64,000 nt of DNA from Marvania coccoides (taxonomy: Eukaryota; Chlorophyta; Trebouxiophyceae; Chlorellales; Chlorellaceae), in contig OY978097.1 of assembly GCA_963854735.1 (NCBI GenBank), positions 62,001 to 126,000 on the forward strand, read 5' to 3'. The notes beneath the pieces were generated by a model that saw only the letters and a list, made by a program, of their open reading frames with translations, made no database searches and was not told the DNA's origin. Of this stretch, positions 20,535-31,722 are shown piece after piece. Positions within the stretch are counted from its first letter, which is position 1. The number at the start of each line of letters is the position of its first letter. The position numbers and the translations under genes were made by a program.

Positions 20535-22165
20535 TCAAACCTCCTGCGCCGCTGGTGCTGCTGCTGGCGAGGAGCGCAGCCGTTCCCGTAGTGACCTCAA
20601 CCGCGCCATCTTGTCCAGAGCCTCGTCCCGCTCTACGTCGCCACCACCTCTTGCCTCCACGACGGCGGCCATTGCCTCCTTGGCCTGCCGCCGCCTCAAC
20701 ACCTTGAACACCCGCTTTGCCTGCTCCCGCTCCTTCAGCGCCTGCTGCCGTTTGCGCCGCCTGGAGATGCGGCCCTCCCCTCGCCCTTTCACGATGGCAG
20801 CAACAGAGCCACCACCTTCTTCTGCGCCTTCCTCGCCAGCGTAGTTTGTCCACGAGCCGTACTGCCCCACGGTCTTGACGGGGCGCAGCAGGCGGGGAGC
20901 GTCCATGCACGCCTCGCAGCAGCAACCACGCAGCTGGGTGAGGCACGCATCGCAAGCAATGAACAGCTTGTTGCCTGTCAAAAGAGATAAAACAAATAAA
21001 GAAAGGTCAGACACAGTGTACTAATGGTTGTACGCAGCAGGAGATCTAGGCAGCCACGCTTACAATCGATGTTGGCGCAGTTGGCATGGGGCAGCACCGC
21101 CGTGCCTCCGCACACAGCGCAGGGCGCCGCCGCCTCCAGCTCCACATCCTTGCCCTTCTCCTGGCGGATGGCCATGCGCCCGTCAAACACAAAGCACGAC
21201 CCGTTCCATTGCGCCAGACCCTCCTCCTTCATGTAGTTCTGCACCCCCATCTCCAGCGTGTACAGGTTCTTGTACCCCTTCTGTTTGAGGTAGGTTGAGT
21301 AGACGTCGCACCGGATGCCGCCGGTGCAATACATCATCACGGGGGTGTCAGGGTCGGCGTTCTGCAGGTACGCAGGCACGTCCACGGGGGCGGACTCCGT
21401 GGGGGTCTCGTTAAACTCGTCCTCCAGCGGCCTTTCTGCCCCCTCAAAGTGCCCAGCGTCCCACTCGTAGCTGTTGCGAACGTCCAGCACTAACGGGCGC
21501 TTGCCGTCGATGCCCTCCTCCAGGAATTGCCTCCACTCTGCTGGCTTCAGCGGGGTGGCTCTGGCTGCAGGGTCGGTCACTGGCAGCGCCGCCATCCCTC
21601 CTGCCAGAGAAATCAAATTGGGCTTGTACTGCACGCGCAAGCGGGGGAACTGGTGCCCGTCGGTGGAGTCCAGTTTGATTTCGTACTGCACGCCTTGCAG
21701 AGGGGGCTGCGTGGTGGCCCACTCAGCGTAGGCGATGGCGTCGGCACGAGGGCCACCAAACTGGGCATTGACACCCTGCTCGGAGAAGTAGATGCGCCCC
21801 CGGACGTCGAGGCCCTGGAGAAACTCCTTGTGGGCCTGGATGACCGCATGGGGAAGCTCAATGTCCACCAGGTGGTAAAAATTGATGACCAGGTAGTCGC
21901 AGCCAGTAGCCGCTGCCGGCAGTTTCTGCGCTGCTGCTGTGGACGGCGAGGCATCTGCAGCTTCATCTGAGAAAGCAGCTGCAACAATGGAAGACCACCG
22001 CGCGGACCGGGACAGGCCCGGGGGGGGGGCGGAAGCGAGAGGAAGGTGAAAGTGGCGATGAGAGGCGAAGCCGCCGCTGCCCAAGCTCAAAGAAGCGAGG
22101 TGGCGGGGCAGGGGAGCCCCTGGGCGCGTGATTGTTGCCCTGGGTGCCACGCTGGAGCACGCCAT
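20535..22165 (-). CDS. TrhO-type rhodanese protein (tRNA U34 hydroxylation family), plastid-targeted
   Basis: Bacterial TrhO (YceA) hydroxylates uridine 34 of tRNA. Exons 22165-21064 and 20974-20535 on the minus strand give 513 aa. Residues 1-70 are a transit-peptide-like Ser/Arg/Pro-rich leader. The N-terminal TrhO domain follows (CDYLVINFYHLVDIELPH; YFSEQGVNAQFGG). The rhodanese domain holds LVLDVRNSYEWDAGHFEGA and the active-site loop MYCTGGIRCDVYSTYL with its catalytic Cys at about residue 277. A Cys-rich zinc-binding-like tail follows (CAVCGG..C..C then CDACLTQLRGCCCEACM), as in the Rhodanese_C region. The last 110 residues are a basic extension (RISRRRKRQQALKEREQ) that bacterial forms lack. 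An in-frame GTG at 22189 lies upstream; the first ATG was chosen. Confidence 0.88.
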
Positions 22166-22976
22166 TGACGATGCGCAGGCTCCAGCCACAAGCTTAGCCT
22201 GAAAACACGATATTTAAAACATGTTGAGAGTGGTGGCTCCTCAAGATAAGGCTGCACATTGTATGCGCAATTAAATAAAATGACTCGCCATGGGCAACCG
22301 TCGAAGATACAAAGAAGCCCTCGTCTTGTTTCTGTGCGAATAAGAAGATTATTTTTAAATCTTGCTGACAAAGGAGAATTTTAGCCCAATTCGAGATTGA
22401 GGCTTCAAGAACAAGCAAATTCCGATAGCACGGGATTTATTTTAATCTAAAAATAGAGCGGAAGGGACGGCCGTCTACGTGAACATCCTCCTTTCTTCGT
22501 GTATTTTTGAAGAAGAGGGTAGAGGGTAGTTGAGGAGCAACAGAGAGCGGCTTGGCCTTTGAATTCGCAAGCAAGGAATGCGCCGAGAGACCCGCTGGTG
22601 TGCACTGTGCCAGGTGCATGGCCTTCAGAATCCATGCAGCCGTCCTATGCAGCCGTCACTGCAGCCGGCCAAGAATGAATTTCCGCGGGTGCTTCTCGGG
22701 AATAGTTAAATAATGAACGTTGCAATTACATATTTTATATAAATCAAAGGTAGGGCACAGGGCAGCGAAGAAACAATACCATAGATGGCGCAATAATTCA
22801 CGTACACATTTCTTGTACAAAGGGCAGCGCGCAATAATACACCAAAGGATACTGGGAAGGGATATACGGAAACACAGGTGAACATCAAGCCCAGCAATAG
22901 CAGCAGAAGCAATGGCAATAAAAAGAACATGAAAAACGGGGCAATCATTGAATGGCATTTTTTTTTCTTCTTCTTT
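22166..22976. other. Intergenic, 811 bp
   Basis: Spacer between two minus-strand genes. It holds a short direct repeat of ATGCAGCCGTC-like units at about 22634-22668 and a purine-rich tract near 22470-22530. No ORF has convincing coding character. Confidence 0.45.
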
Positions 22977-24154
22977 TCACCCGGGGATGTAGACGTCCAT
23001 TTCTTCGACACTCTTGTTCAATACGTGGTTGTGTACCTTCTCCCAGGGCACAAACACGTAGCTAGACATCCCTCGCGAGTACTGCCTTCGCTCCACCCCC
23101 TCGTCCTCGACCTCTGCCTCAGAGGGCGCCGCCATGGGCACCACGCTGCCGTCCTCTCTGTCGTAGCTCACGATGGACTCGATGTCCAGCCTGTTGTTGG
23201 CGCCGCGCACGGTGGAGCGCAGGCGCAGGCGGGTGCGGATCTCCGTGTTCTTGGAATTATCGTACCTGGAGTTCGAAGCAGTTGAAAAGCGAGTCGTCGA
23301 TTGCAAGGCATTTTTTGAGTCGTTTAATCGAATCAGTGAATGAAGAATTAATGGCGAACTAATTAATTAGTACGTAAGTAAGAAATATATTTCATAATAC
23401 ATAAGTGAGAAAGGTACCTCAGCGCTGTGTAAACTAGCCCGGTGTTTCCGTTAAGCTTGTACCGGCCCCACTGCACCGGCGACCGGCTCTTGCTCGCGGG
23501 CTGCTTCCCTTTGGGCGGCGGGTGCAGCAGCGAGCGAGCCACCTTGCCGACCGGCTCCGGGCTGATGCGGCTCACAAAGGACCCATCGGGCAGGAAGCGG
23601 CAGTACCTGAAGTACGCCACCAGGTGCACTGGGTTGCGCACCCTCCACTCCGTGGCTCCTGTTCTCACGTAAGTATTGCGAGCAACATACACGCCGTGGA
23701 AATTGAGATGGGCACGGTCCAGAAACATATCTCGCCAGCACCCGTGGTGGTACTGCCGCAGCAGGCGCTCATTGGTCTCCAGAGACGCCTGCGCAAAAGC
23801 GTCCATGCAGGCAGCGCGCCACAGCGACGGCGCTTGCCCAGCAGAGCGCCACTGCCGGCAGACGCACTGCACGACGCCCAGAGCAGAGATGGGGAGCTGC
23901 TGTAACACCATGATCAGCATCTCGTTGGGCAAGAGGGACTCGATGAGCGAAAGTTGCCGCTGTAGGTCCTCTGCTGTGGTCTGCAGAGGCGGGGCATTGG
24001 TTGTTTGATTTGCATCAGAGTGTCCAGCTTCGTGACACAGCCGCACGCCATATAGGCTGTGCCAAGGCCGCAGCCCTTTGATGTATGCAGCGTCCTTGCT
24101 TTGTTTTGTGCCATGAGATTCAAAAAAGGGTTGTGACTCGCTGATCGAGGCCAT
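22977..24154 (-). CDS. FBXO9: F-box only protein 9 (FBXO9-like)
   Basis: This is a substrate-recognition subunit of SCF ubiquitin ligases. Exons 24154-23418 and 23265-22977 on the minus strand give 341 aa. The F-box is at about residues 72-115 (SLLPNEMLIMVLQQLPISAL, then CRQWRSAGQAPSLWRAACMD). The FBXO9-specific C-terminal domain follows: CWRDMFLDRAHLNFHGVYVA, RNTYVRTGATEWRVRNPVHL, VAYFRYCRFLPDGSF, and after the splice RLRLRSTVRGANNRLDIESI and SRGMSSYVFVPWEKV. The N-terminal TPR present in animal FBXO9 is not visible. Start is the ATG at 24154; the frame is open further but AT-rich. Confidence 0.88.
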
Positions 24155-25858
24155 GGCCGCCCGGCCACACACACTTTGAGCGTGAAAATCCGCTGTAAAA
24201 TAAAATTTATAAAAGTTTATTTTTTGTGTGTTGCTAAAGCGGTCGAGTCGATCGAGGGAGAAAAAAATGCCGCATTGCGAGTGGTCGAGAAAAACGAGAG
24301 AAAACTGCAGCTGGTGTGGCATTCGAAATAAAATTGGTTTAATGGTCGCCAGGTGGCCACCAGATACACTTCTTGGGGGGGTCTTCTTGCGTCTGGCTAT
24401 GCTAGATCGATCTTTGTGTGGACTTCCCCGGCCCGTTTATCTTCTCTACCCAAGTAAACCCCTGCGGTATCAGCTTGAAATACACTTCGCCGGAGGAAAG
24501 GTTCGCCTTCTGCTCCTGCCTGTTCATCATTTTTTTATGGTGGCCCGAAGCAAGGATTTGCTAGTACCACGCAGTTGAAACGGTGAATGAAACGGTGAAT
24601 GAAATGGTGAATGAAATGATGAATGTAAACAGCGCAGCTTCGGTGGCTTGCGCCTTTGGTGGGATTTCAGCATATGAGAGCCCCGAGTGTTGCAGGCATT
24701 GGCGCCGAAGCAGTGCTGGCGGTTGTCGATACAAGACAGCAGGGGAGGGCTGCCAGCCAGTTGAATGCCGAGAACTGATCCAAATCTTTGCTTCTTCCTT
24801 GCATCCTTGGGACGCTTTTTCTGCCCATGCAATGACTCCATTTATCATGAGATTGAATCAGATTCAAATTTATACTAGAGGGGGCTATTCAAGCTTGAGA
24901 GAGTGAAGGCAAATTTACTGTTGTTGGGACTGCTATGCGCCTGCCGTGCAGAAGAACTGTGGCTGGTGGAATTCGAATGGCTTCCACCTCTCAGAAGTAC
25001 TTCGCCGCCGCCGCCGTTGGGTATTTGCAACGCCCATGCACGGGGAGGAAAACTGAGACCCCGCTTCGACGAATTGGGATAAGGGAGATGGGGACATTCT
25101 CAGACAGGGGGCTCTGCACCCTTTTTCCTGTTTATTTCCTCTTACCCAACTTGCCAACTCGAGGGCTCAAGCTGGAAGCCAGATTTGCTGCAGCGCGCGC
25201 CAAACTTGATTTTCATCCGCGGGCTTTCAATATCTCCAAGAAACCGCCGCCTCGCGCATTTAAATCTTATTAACGGCACGCATACTGTTCATACTCACAT
25301 CACATTGGTTTTAGAGCGCAATGCACCAGTTTTAGCCGTCAAGCCGCAAGAGCCTTTTTGAGGGCAAGTCAAAAGAAGATCTTATTGGCCACTATACAGG
25401 GGGCTCCTGGTCCACAACTCCCCCGGGTCGTCAGACAATATGCTGAAGAGCCCCTCGGCGTGGTCCCAAGCCGCTTTTGGCAGCAGTCTCCAGGTGAGGA
25501 GGTTGATCAACATTTTGAGGAACGCCAGAATGTGCTGGCATTGTGCACCCGCTGCCCCGTGACCTTGTTGTATGTGTATATCCCTTGGTTTCGCGGCGGT
25601 AACAGTCGCTGCTGCTCGTCGAGCGAGAGAGGCAGCGTCTGTATTGTGCCCACGTGCGAGATTTTCTGTCGGGCGGGCCAATTGCCTCCACCTCAGCCGC
25701 TCTCTCCCCATTTTCTGGCCTCTACAATCACTGTCGCGACTCAACTCTGAGGCATTTGCCTTGAATAGCCCCAATTTTGGAATTAGTAACAAGCCCTCGG
25801 GGTCTGTTAACAACAACATGTTTTTAACAATATACTGTGTCCTGTGCTGCGATTGCAG
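24155..25858. other. Promoter region of FBXO9 and unresolved 5' part of the RhoGAP gene
   Basis: About 1.7 kb. The region must contain the FBXO9 promoter and the first exons of the RhoGAP gene. A candidate exon is 25440-25493 (MLKSPSAWSQAAFGSSLQ, followed by a good GTGAGG donor), and 25612-25800 looks semi-coding in more than one frame. I could not join them to the RhoGAP exon in phase, so no model is given. Confidence 0.35.
24577..24624. repeat. 12-bp tandem repeat, four copies
   Basis: Four head-to-tail copies of GAAACGGTGAAT, the last two changed to GAAATGGTGAAT and GAAATGATGAAT. Coding status is unknown. Confidence 0.9.
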
Positions 25859-26986
25859 GATCTGGCGCGCGCTGGCCAGCCCCCGCACGTCCTCCTCGAC
25901 TGCCTCCGATTCCTGGCTGCCCGCGGCCTCACCGCGCCCTCGCTCTTCTCCTCGCCCGTCAACAAACGCCAGCTGCTGGCGCTGAAGGAAGCCTACGACG
26001 CCGGGCGTCGCGCGTTGCGCTCCGCCAAGGTCGCAGCCAACCTTGACCCCTCGGCGGCCGCCAACCTGCTGCTGCTGTGGCTGGGCGCCCTGCCTGAGCC
26101 GCTGTTCCCGGCCGAGCACGTGCCAGAGCTGCTGGCTGCCCACGCCTCGGGCGCCCTCCCCCGCGACCAGAGCGTGGCCATCATGCGCGCCCTGCTCAAG
26201 CGCACCGAGCCCTTCATTGTGGAGGCGCTATTCCCGTTGTTTGAGCTGCTGCACCACTACTGGATCAATCAGAACGACAGGGAAGCGTGTCTGGCGGAGC
26301 TGGTCGCCACGTTTGCCGCCCCGGTGTTCGGCACCCCAGCAGAGCATGGCGCGGGGCCGGAAGCAGCGGCGACGCTTGAGGCGGCGGCGGCGCTGCTCAT
26401 CGTGGAGTACCGCCCGCTATTCACCCAGCCCTACAACCTGCAGCGCTACGCCGCAGACCTCGCGCGACAGGCTGCAGAAGCCGAGGCCAAGGCCAAGGCC
26501 TCCCGCTCCTCCGCTGTGGTGGCGTCCAGCCCGGTGCCGACGCAGGCAGCGGGCAAGGCGTCCCCCCACTACTACCACCCCGCCCTGGACAGCATTCTCA
26601 CGGACGTGGCTGGCTCTCCCAAGCTGGAGGTCGGTTCCCCGCTGCTCACTCCCCGCCGCATGGGCGCTCTGTCGGTGATGTGCCCCACCACCAGGGAGGA
26701 GCTGTTTGGCACCAGTCCGGACGACGGGCTGGGCAGCCCGATGCTGAATTCATCGTACTCCAGCGATGGTGGTGCCGCTGATGACGTGGAGGCCATGGTG
26801 GAGGGGCTGCTGGAGTCCACGGTGGCCGCTGCTTTTGTCGGCCAGCTCCACACCCACCACGCCGCCAGCAAGGGTGGCGCTCCTGGCGGCGTGTCTGTGC
26901 TGGATCACTGCGACGTGAGCCGCGATACCTCAGACAGCGACGCAGAGATGCCGTCCTACGAAGCAATGGCGACAATGCTGTCGTGA
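25859..26986 (+). CDS. RhoGAP-domain protein, C-terminal exon (5' exons unresolved)
   Basis: The exon starts after the acceptor GATTGCAG at 25851-25858 and encodes 375 residues. The first 180 or so fit most of a RhoGAP domain: PPHVLLDCLRFLAARGLTAP, LFSSPVNKRQLLALKEAYDA, AANLLLLWLGALPEPLFP, ALFPLFELLHHYW and a LVATFAAPVFG segment matching the usual APxxF box. The rest is a low-complexity Ser/Ala/Pro tail with SPLLTPRRMG and acidic patches. RhoGAPs speed GTP hydrolysis by Rho/ROP GTPases. The arginine-finger segment should lie in the exon just upstream, which I could not identify, so catalytic competence is unknown. The domain resembles a plant single-RhoGAP protein without PH or CRIB domains. 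Confidence 0.75.
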   Translation, partial: DLARAGQPPHVLLDCLRFLAARGLTAPSLFSSPVNKRQLLALKEAYDAGRRALRSAKVAANLDPSAAANLLLLWLGALPEPLFPAEHVPELLAAHASGALPRDQSVAIMRALLKRTEPFIVEALFPLFELLHHYWINQNDREACLAELVATFAAPVFGTPAEHGAGPEAAATLEAAAALLIVEYRPLFTQPYNLQRYAADLARQAAEAEAKAKASRSSAVVASSPVPTQAAGKASPHYYHPALDSILTDVAGSPKLEVGSPLLTPRRMGALSVMCPTTREELFGTSPDDGLGSPMLNSSYSSDGGAADDVEAMVEGLLESTVAAAFVGQLHTHHAASKGGAPGGVSVLDHCDVSRDTSDSDAEMPSYEAMATMLS

Positions 26987-28036
26987 AACATATCACATTT
27001 CACACACCCTCCATTTTGTTTTTTCCCCATTTCATCCAATTTTCGTTTGACTCGTTTCTGCACGGTGGGGGATGGGCTGCCACAATCCAACACAAGAACA
27101 TACGTCCCTGGATTTTTTCATCTCATCATCTGAGAGTGGGACTTGCTTGTGGATGACAGCCCGCCCTCACTGCTCATAGTCGGCCAGTCATTTCCTTCTT
27201 CACATCTTTTCAACGCAGCACTCTTCAGCATTTTATCTCCTTTACTCTGCCGACGCACGACGAGCTTTTTGATTATTATCGTCTGGTCCTCGTTTTTTTC
27301 CCCCGCACTCACCCATTTTGTTCGCATTTCTTGTTTCCCCCTTTTATTGATTTGTTTCTGTTAGCTTGTATTTAATGTTGTTTTGTTCATTTATCCTACG
27401 CCTACGCATGGCAGGTATTTTATGATCTCTTTTGCCCACCCACTTCCGACGTATATTCGCCCTGTCTAATAGACCAGAAGGGTTTTTCTATGTTGTTTTA
27501 TGTGCATGGTATTCAACCAAAAAGATTCATTTTTGCGACCCCCTGTGGGTGGGTACCTTATCTAGCTAGGCAGCCTTTGGCACTACGCACTTGACCTCTT
27601 TTTTTGCGGGCACTCAACTGACCTCCTTGATTTCATCGGCGGCAGGTTGAGTTGATTTCCCGACTAGGACTGTACGGGCTCTAGACTGAAGCGAGCGCTC
27701 AGAATTAATCCACATTTTGTTTTGAAAGTATCATAGCTTGTACCTACGGGTATCCCTTTGATTCGATTTGAGAGAAAAATTAATTAATGAATGCCATTTC
27801 ACAAAAAAATGTTATTATATGTAACGAGGCCAGCATTGCAATAAAAACCATTATATTTGACAGTTGGGATTTGTGGCACGTGCACGCCAATTGCTATTGC
27901 CAAGTGTGGGTGATCACAGAGAGGAAGACCCGGTTCCCAGCTCCTTGAGCACCTGGTTTTGTTTGGTTTTGTTTGGATTAAAAACAACAAAACCACACCT
28001 GGTTTTGTTTATATTTAAAAAGACAAAAAGTAGTAC
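26987..28036. other. Intergenic, about 1 kb, between convergent 3' ends
   Basis: T-rich sequence (T-runs from 27015 to 27360) after the RhoGAP stop, then mixed AT-rich DNA. No long ORF or RNA gene is recognised apart from the small repeat listed separately at 27950-28010. Confidence 0.5.
27950..28010. repeat. Short GGTTTTGTTT direct repeats
   Basis: CACCTGGTTTTGTTT occurs at 27950-27964 and again at 27996-28010, with an extra GGTTTTGTTT at 27965-27974. An inverted AACAACAAAACC segment (about 27983-27994) lies between them, so the DNA could fold into a hairpin just past the FAM91 stop codon. Confidence 0.75.
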
Positions 28037-30808
28037 TCATAATCCAACAAGACCGATGCCTTGCCCCGCTCCGCCCAGGTCAACCGCCCTCGCTCGCCCC
28101 TCGCCATCAACCTCAACAGCGGTAGCCAGCAGCGCCACCTCCGGCACCAAATGACGGTCAGGGCTGCCCCACTCAGGCCCTCTGGCGCCGTGCTTCGCCG
28201 TCAATGCAGCCAGCGCAGCAATCAGCGTGCGCTGCCCGTCCTCATGCCGTGCGCAAGACTCTGGCGATAGGAACGCCGCCTCCGCTGCGCGGGCGCACAC
28301 AGCAGCGCACAGAGGCAACGGCTGCAGCGGCATCCCCAGGGCCAGCGACAGGGGGACCCAGTCTCCGCGCTGGGGGTCCCTCAACAGGCGCAGCTCTCCC
28401 AGGGCGCCGCTCAGGCCCAGGGCTTCTAGCGCGGCAGGCAGCCCCGCAGGGAGGGTCACCTCCTCGGTGGCCCCGTCTTTGAAGAACCCAATAGGGTTGG
28501 ATGCTGTGATTGTTCTTGGTGCCCCACCAACCTCCGGCTGCTCGGAGGGCGACTCTTCTGCGTTTTCCTCGGCAGGCAAAAAAGGGTTGGTTTGCTTCGA
28601 AGTCAGGGGGAGGGCCACGCTGACGATGGCTGAATCTGCCGTTGCAATGCCGCCAGTCAGCGGCTGCACCAACAGCGCCGTCCTGCCCAGCAGGTAGTTC
28701 AACGAGTGCAGCATCGAGGGCGCGCCAACCACAAGCGGCGCGGCAGGTGGAGCACGCACTGCAGCGGGATCCCACGGCCACACCAGCGCCGCCTCGGCAG
28801 ACGCCAGCTGCGGAGGCAACCGCGCAAGGCGCAGCCCCACAGGCAGTCCCACGGATGCGGGACCTCGATTGCAGGCCTCGTACAACGCCAGCTGCAGCCA
28901 GGGGGTGGTGGCAGCCGGGAGGGGACCGTAGTTTGTTGGGGCGCTGGCTTCAGTCAATGACAGCGGCAGCACGGGGTTTGGGAGCCCAGCCACCGGGATA
29001 ACAACATTATAAGAGTGCGCCAGGATGCGGAACGCCGCCCCGGGCGGCAAGCTCGCCAGCGACTCTTTTCTGAGCAGCTCAATGGGGCGGGAGCCAGCTC
29101 CCGCTTTCACGCAATCTAGCACCTCTGCCAGCGACGCAGCCGTGGCAGCCAGCGCCATCATCTCGCCCTCAAACCCTGCCGCCATCTCCACGCTTGCCTT
29201 CAGCTCCTCCACCAGCTCCTCTATGACCTGAGTGCCGTACACTCGGCCGCCCTCAAACAGAGTCACAGAATGCTTCTTCACCGCAGGGGTCAACGCCCCC
29301 ATCATCAGAAATCCCGTGACCTCGGCGTCCACCACCAGCGCTACCCCGCCGCCCTTGCCTGCGTCCTGAAACGCCGGCGCTGATGCGGCAGTGTCTGCCA
29401 ACGCTGCTGCACTGCCACCACCACCGCCGACGGAGTCAGAAGCCGCTCCCAGAGCCAGATCCAGGTCCGCCATGTCCGCGGTGGCCGCGGCAAGGGCACT
29501 GCCAGGCTCTCCCAGGCTGGTTGAGCTGCCTTCGAGGCCCGACAGCGGGGGCGCCAACTGCGCACTCTCCCCGGTCTCTGGCAGCAGCTTGCGGCAGAAC
29601 TTGAGGCGGCACGCCACTGAGATGGCCACCGCCAGCGTGTCCACCCCCAGGTTGAGAATCGCAGCCAGTTTTGCCACCGTCACTCTATCAGACGCAGCCA
29701 CGAATATTTGGTACATCAGCGTCTCCAGGGGGTCGATGTCGTCGGCAGCGGTGGAGGTCTTGTTGGACACAAACCCCTCGAGCGGGGGGATGGAGAGGTG
29801 GTCCTCTGGGGCCACGGGAACGTCAAACCAGATGAGCCCTCTGCGGTGCAGGTATTCAACGATGGAGGTGTTGAGGGTATCGTAGCGGGCGCCGCCACGA
29901 CGGGCAGCAGCCTGACACACCTCCAGCTCGGAGCGCGTCAGCGACCGGTGCTCAGTCTCGGCTGCAGCAGCAACAGGCAGGGAAGCAAACAGCAGTTGAT
30001 TTTTTTTGCTGCGTACATTTCTTTTGCCCAGTGAGTGTGCCTGTGTTTATGTTTAATTCGCATTAAATTCAAGCGCCCTTGAACAGCGCTACTCACTCAG
30101 ATTGACGAGGTTGACTGTCCACCACGGCTCCGGCACTTGCGGCTTGGGCTCGGCCGGCAGCAGGTCCTTGACGATGCCCTTGTTCATCCTCCACATCAGC
30201 TTCTTGCTCTTCGCCTGCACCATGACAGCAATGTACTCGTTGCGCCCCACCCCGACCACCTTGACCCCGTCTGCTGCTGTGAAGTTGGGGATGGCGTCGT
30301 ACGCCAGGTCCTCTCGCATGGCGTCGGCCAAGATGTCGCGGTAGTAGCGGAAGGGGGTGACGCGCAGGAAGCGGCACACGTACTCGGCCAAGTGGTAGGG
30401 GAAAATCTGCTTTGTGGGGAAATTAAATTGAGGCACGACGCAAGGAGAGTATGAAAAGCACGCGTACCCTTTTTTTGGCTCGGTAGTGGGCCAGCAGCGC
30501 CTCGTAGTAGTCGTGTTCAGCGCAGACGGCAGCGGCGGGGGAACCAGCCCAGCCAAAGCCGCGCTGGATGCAGTGCGATCGGACTCTGTGCAGGATGAGA
30601 ATCAGTCGCGCGTTAAACCATCAATACACCAGCAAGAGCTAATTAAGGAGTGCTGTCAGAGTAGAGTACGCGCTGCAGATTGTTGCAATAAAACTCGATC
30701 TCACTTTCTGGCCCATTCCTCCTCGCTGATGGCCTGTCGCACGCGTTGTGGCAGCTCTTCGTACTTCTTTGTCTCTATGTAGCGCGTCAGATACTCTTGG
30801 GACGCCAT
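28037..30808 (-). CDS. FAM91A1: FAM91 family protein (FAM91A1-like)
   Basis: In animals FAM91A1 works with TBC1D23 to capture endosome-derived vesicles at the trans-Golgi. Exons 30808-30705, 30585-30468, 30406-30097 and 29961-28037 on the minus strand give 818 aa. The N-terminal FAM91 domain shows IFPYHLAEYVCRFLRVTPFR, YDAIPNFTAADGVKVVGVGR and KDLLPAEPKPQVPEPWWTVN. It continues after the splice into LHRRGLIWFDVPVAPEDHLS and IDPLETLMYQIFVAASDR. The C-terminal FAM91 domain includes TGFLMMGALTPAVKKHSVTL and ARLPPQLASAEAALVWPWDP. An Ala/Gly-rich linker separates the two. All four exons are phase-consistent and the length is close to the animal protein. Confidence 0.9.
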
Positions 30809-31722
30809 AATTAATTAGATTCTTGGTTGTTGTAAATTGATGCTGTTGAACGCACAATTCAAAGCTTGCGTGCTATTCGGCGCATGCGTTCAACATGAAA
30901 TTATGTGCTTTATTCAATAAATACGAGTAAATAAATTAGCAGCGGTGATAAAATATTAATAATAAGGAAAACGCCTTTTCCTTGAAGCCTTCAAACAAAG
31001 TTTAAACCATTGAAAAAACATACTGAAAAACATATAGCAAGGAAAAAAATAGCTAAAAAATCTAAGTTATCTTTGAAAAACACAACAGAAAAACATAAAA
31101 TCAAGGAAAACCATAGATTGTTCAACTATGTTTTTCAATATCAGTTCGTCGGTGGTTTAGAGAAGCCCACTCCATCTCTTCCCACCACAGCAACACAAGA
31201 GGGGCGCAATGCATGCGGGTTCCGCACCGACCTACTGACCAGGCTGTGTTGGCAAAACTTTTTGAATGAGCTTAGCAACAGCGCATTCCTCACCATTTTC
31301 TCTTGTTCAGCAGAAAACAGAATTTACATACTGGGCCTCCCTCAACGCGAGACTCCATGGCATGATGGTGTGATATTTAAACAATAAAGCCAAAGGAGAA
31401 GGTGGAAAGAATGAATCAAGTAGCAATGGCAAAAAGAATTGCTTGCACATATGCCACACGCCGGAATTGTTTTTTCAAAAAGCAAGACAAATAAAGAAAG
31501 TGGTCGGATTCAGTTCTGGGCTTGCAGCGCGAGGAGAGAAAGAGGGGCAGTCGCTCTCAGTTAACCCCCTCTGCCCTCCCAGCCGCGTCATCGTCGCTCA
31601 TCCGTTAATCTCACAACAAGCATCACAACAAACACAGATCATCAAAAACAGCAGACTCCAAGAAAGGGAATAGATGGGGGGCAGGGGGCATCATCAAATC
31701 AAAAAGAAGGAAAGAAAACTAA
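30809..31722. other. Intergenic, about 0.9 kb
   Basis: Contains the FAM91 promoter and the 3' region of the branching-enzyme gene. It is strongly A-rich (31000-31130 has many AAAAAC and AAAAAT runs). No coding or RNA feature is recognised. Confidence 0.5.

Noticed and set aside
25382..26143. Minus-strand 253-codon frame overlapping the RhoGAP exon
   Set aside because: Its N-terminal part is antisense to the RhoGAP domain, and the rest has no recognisable family, although its C-terminal 40 residues look somewhat protein-like.
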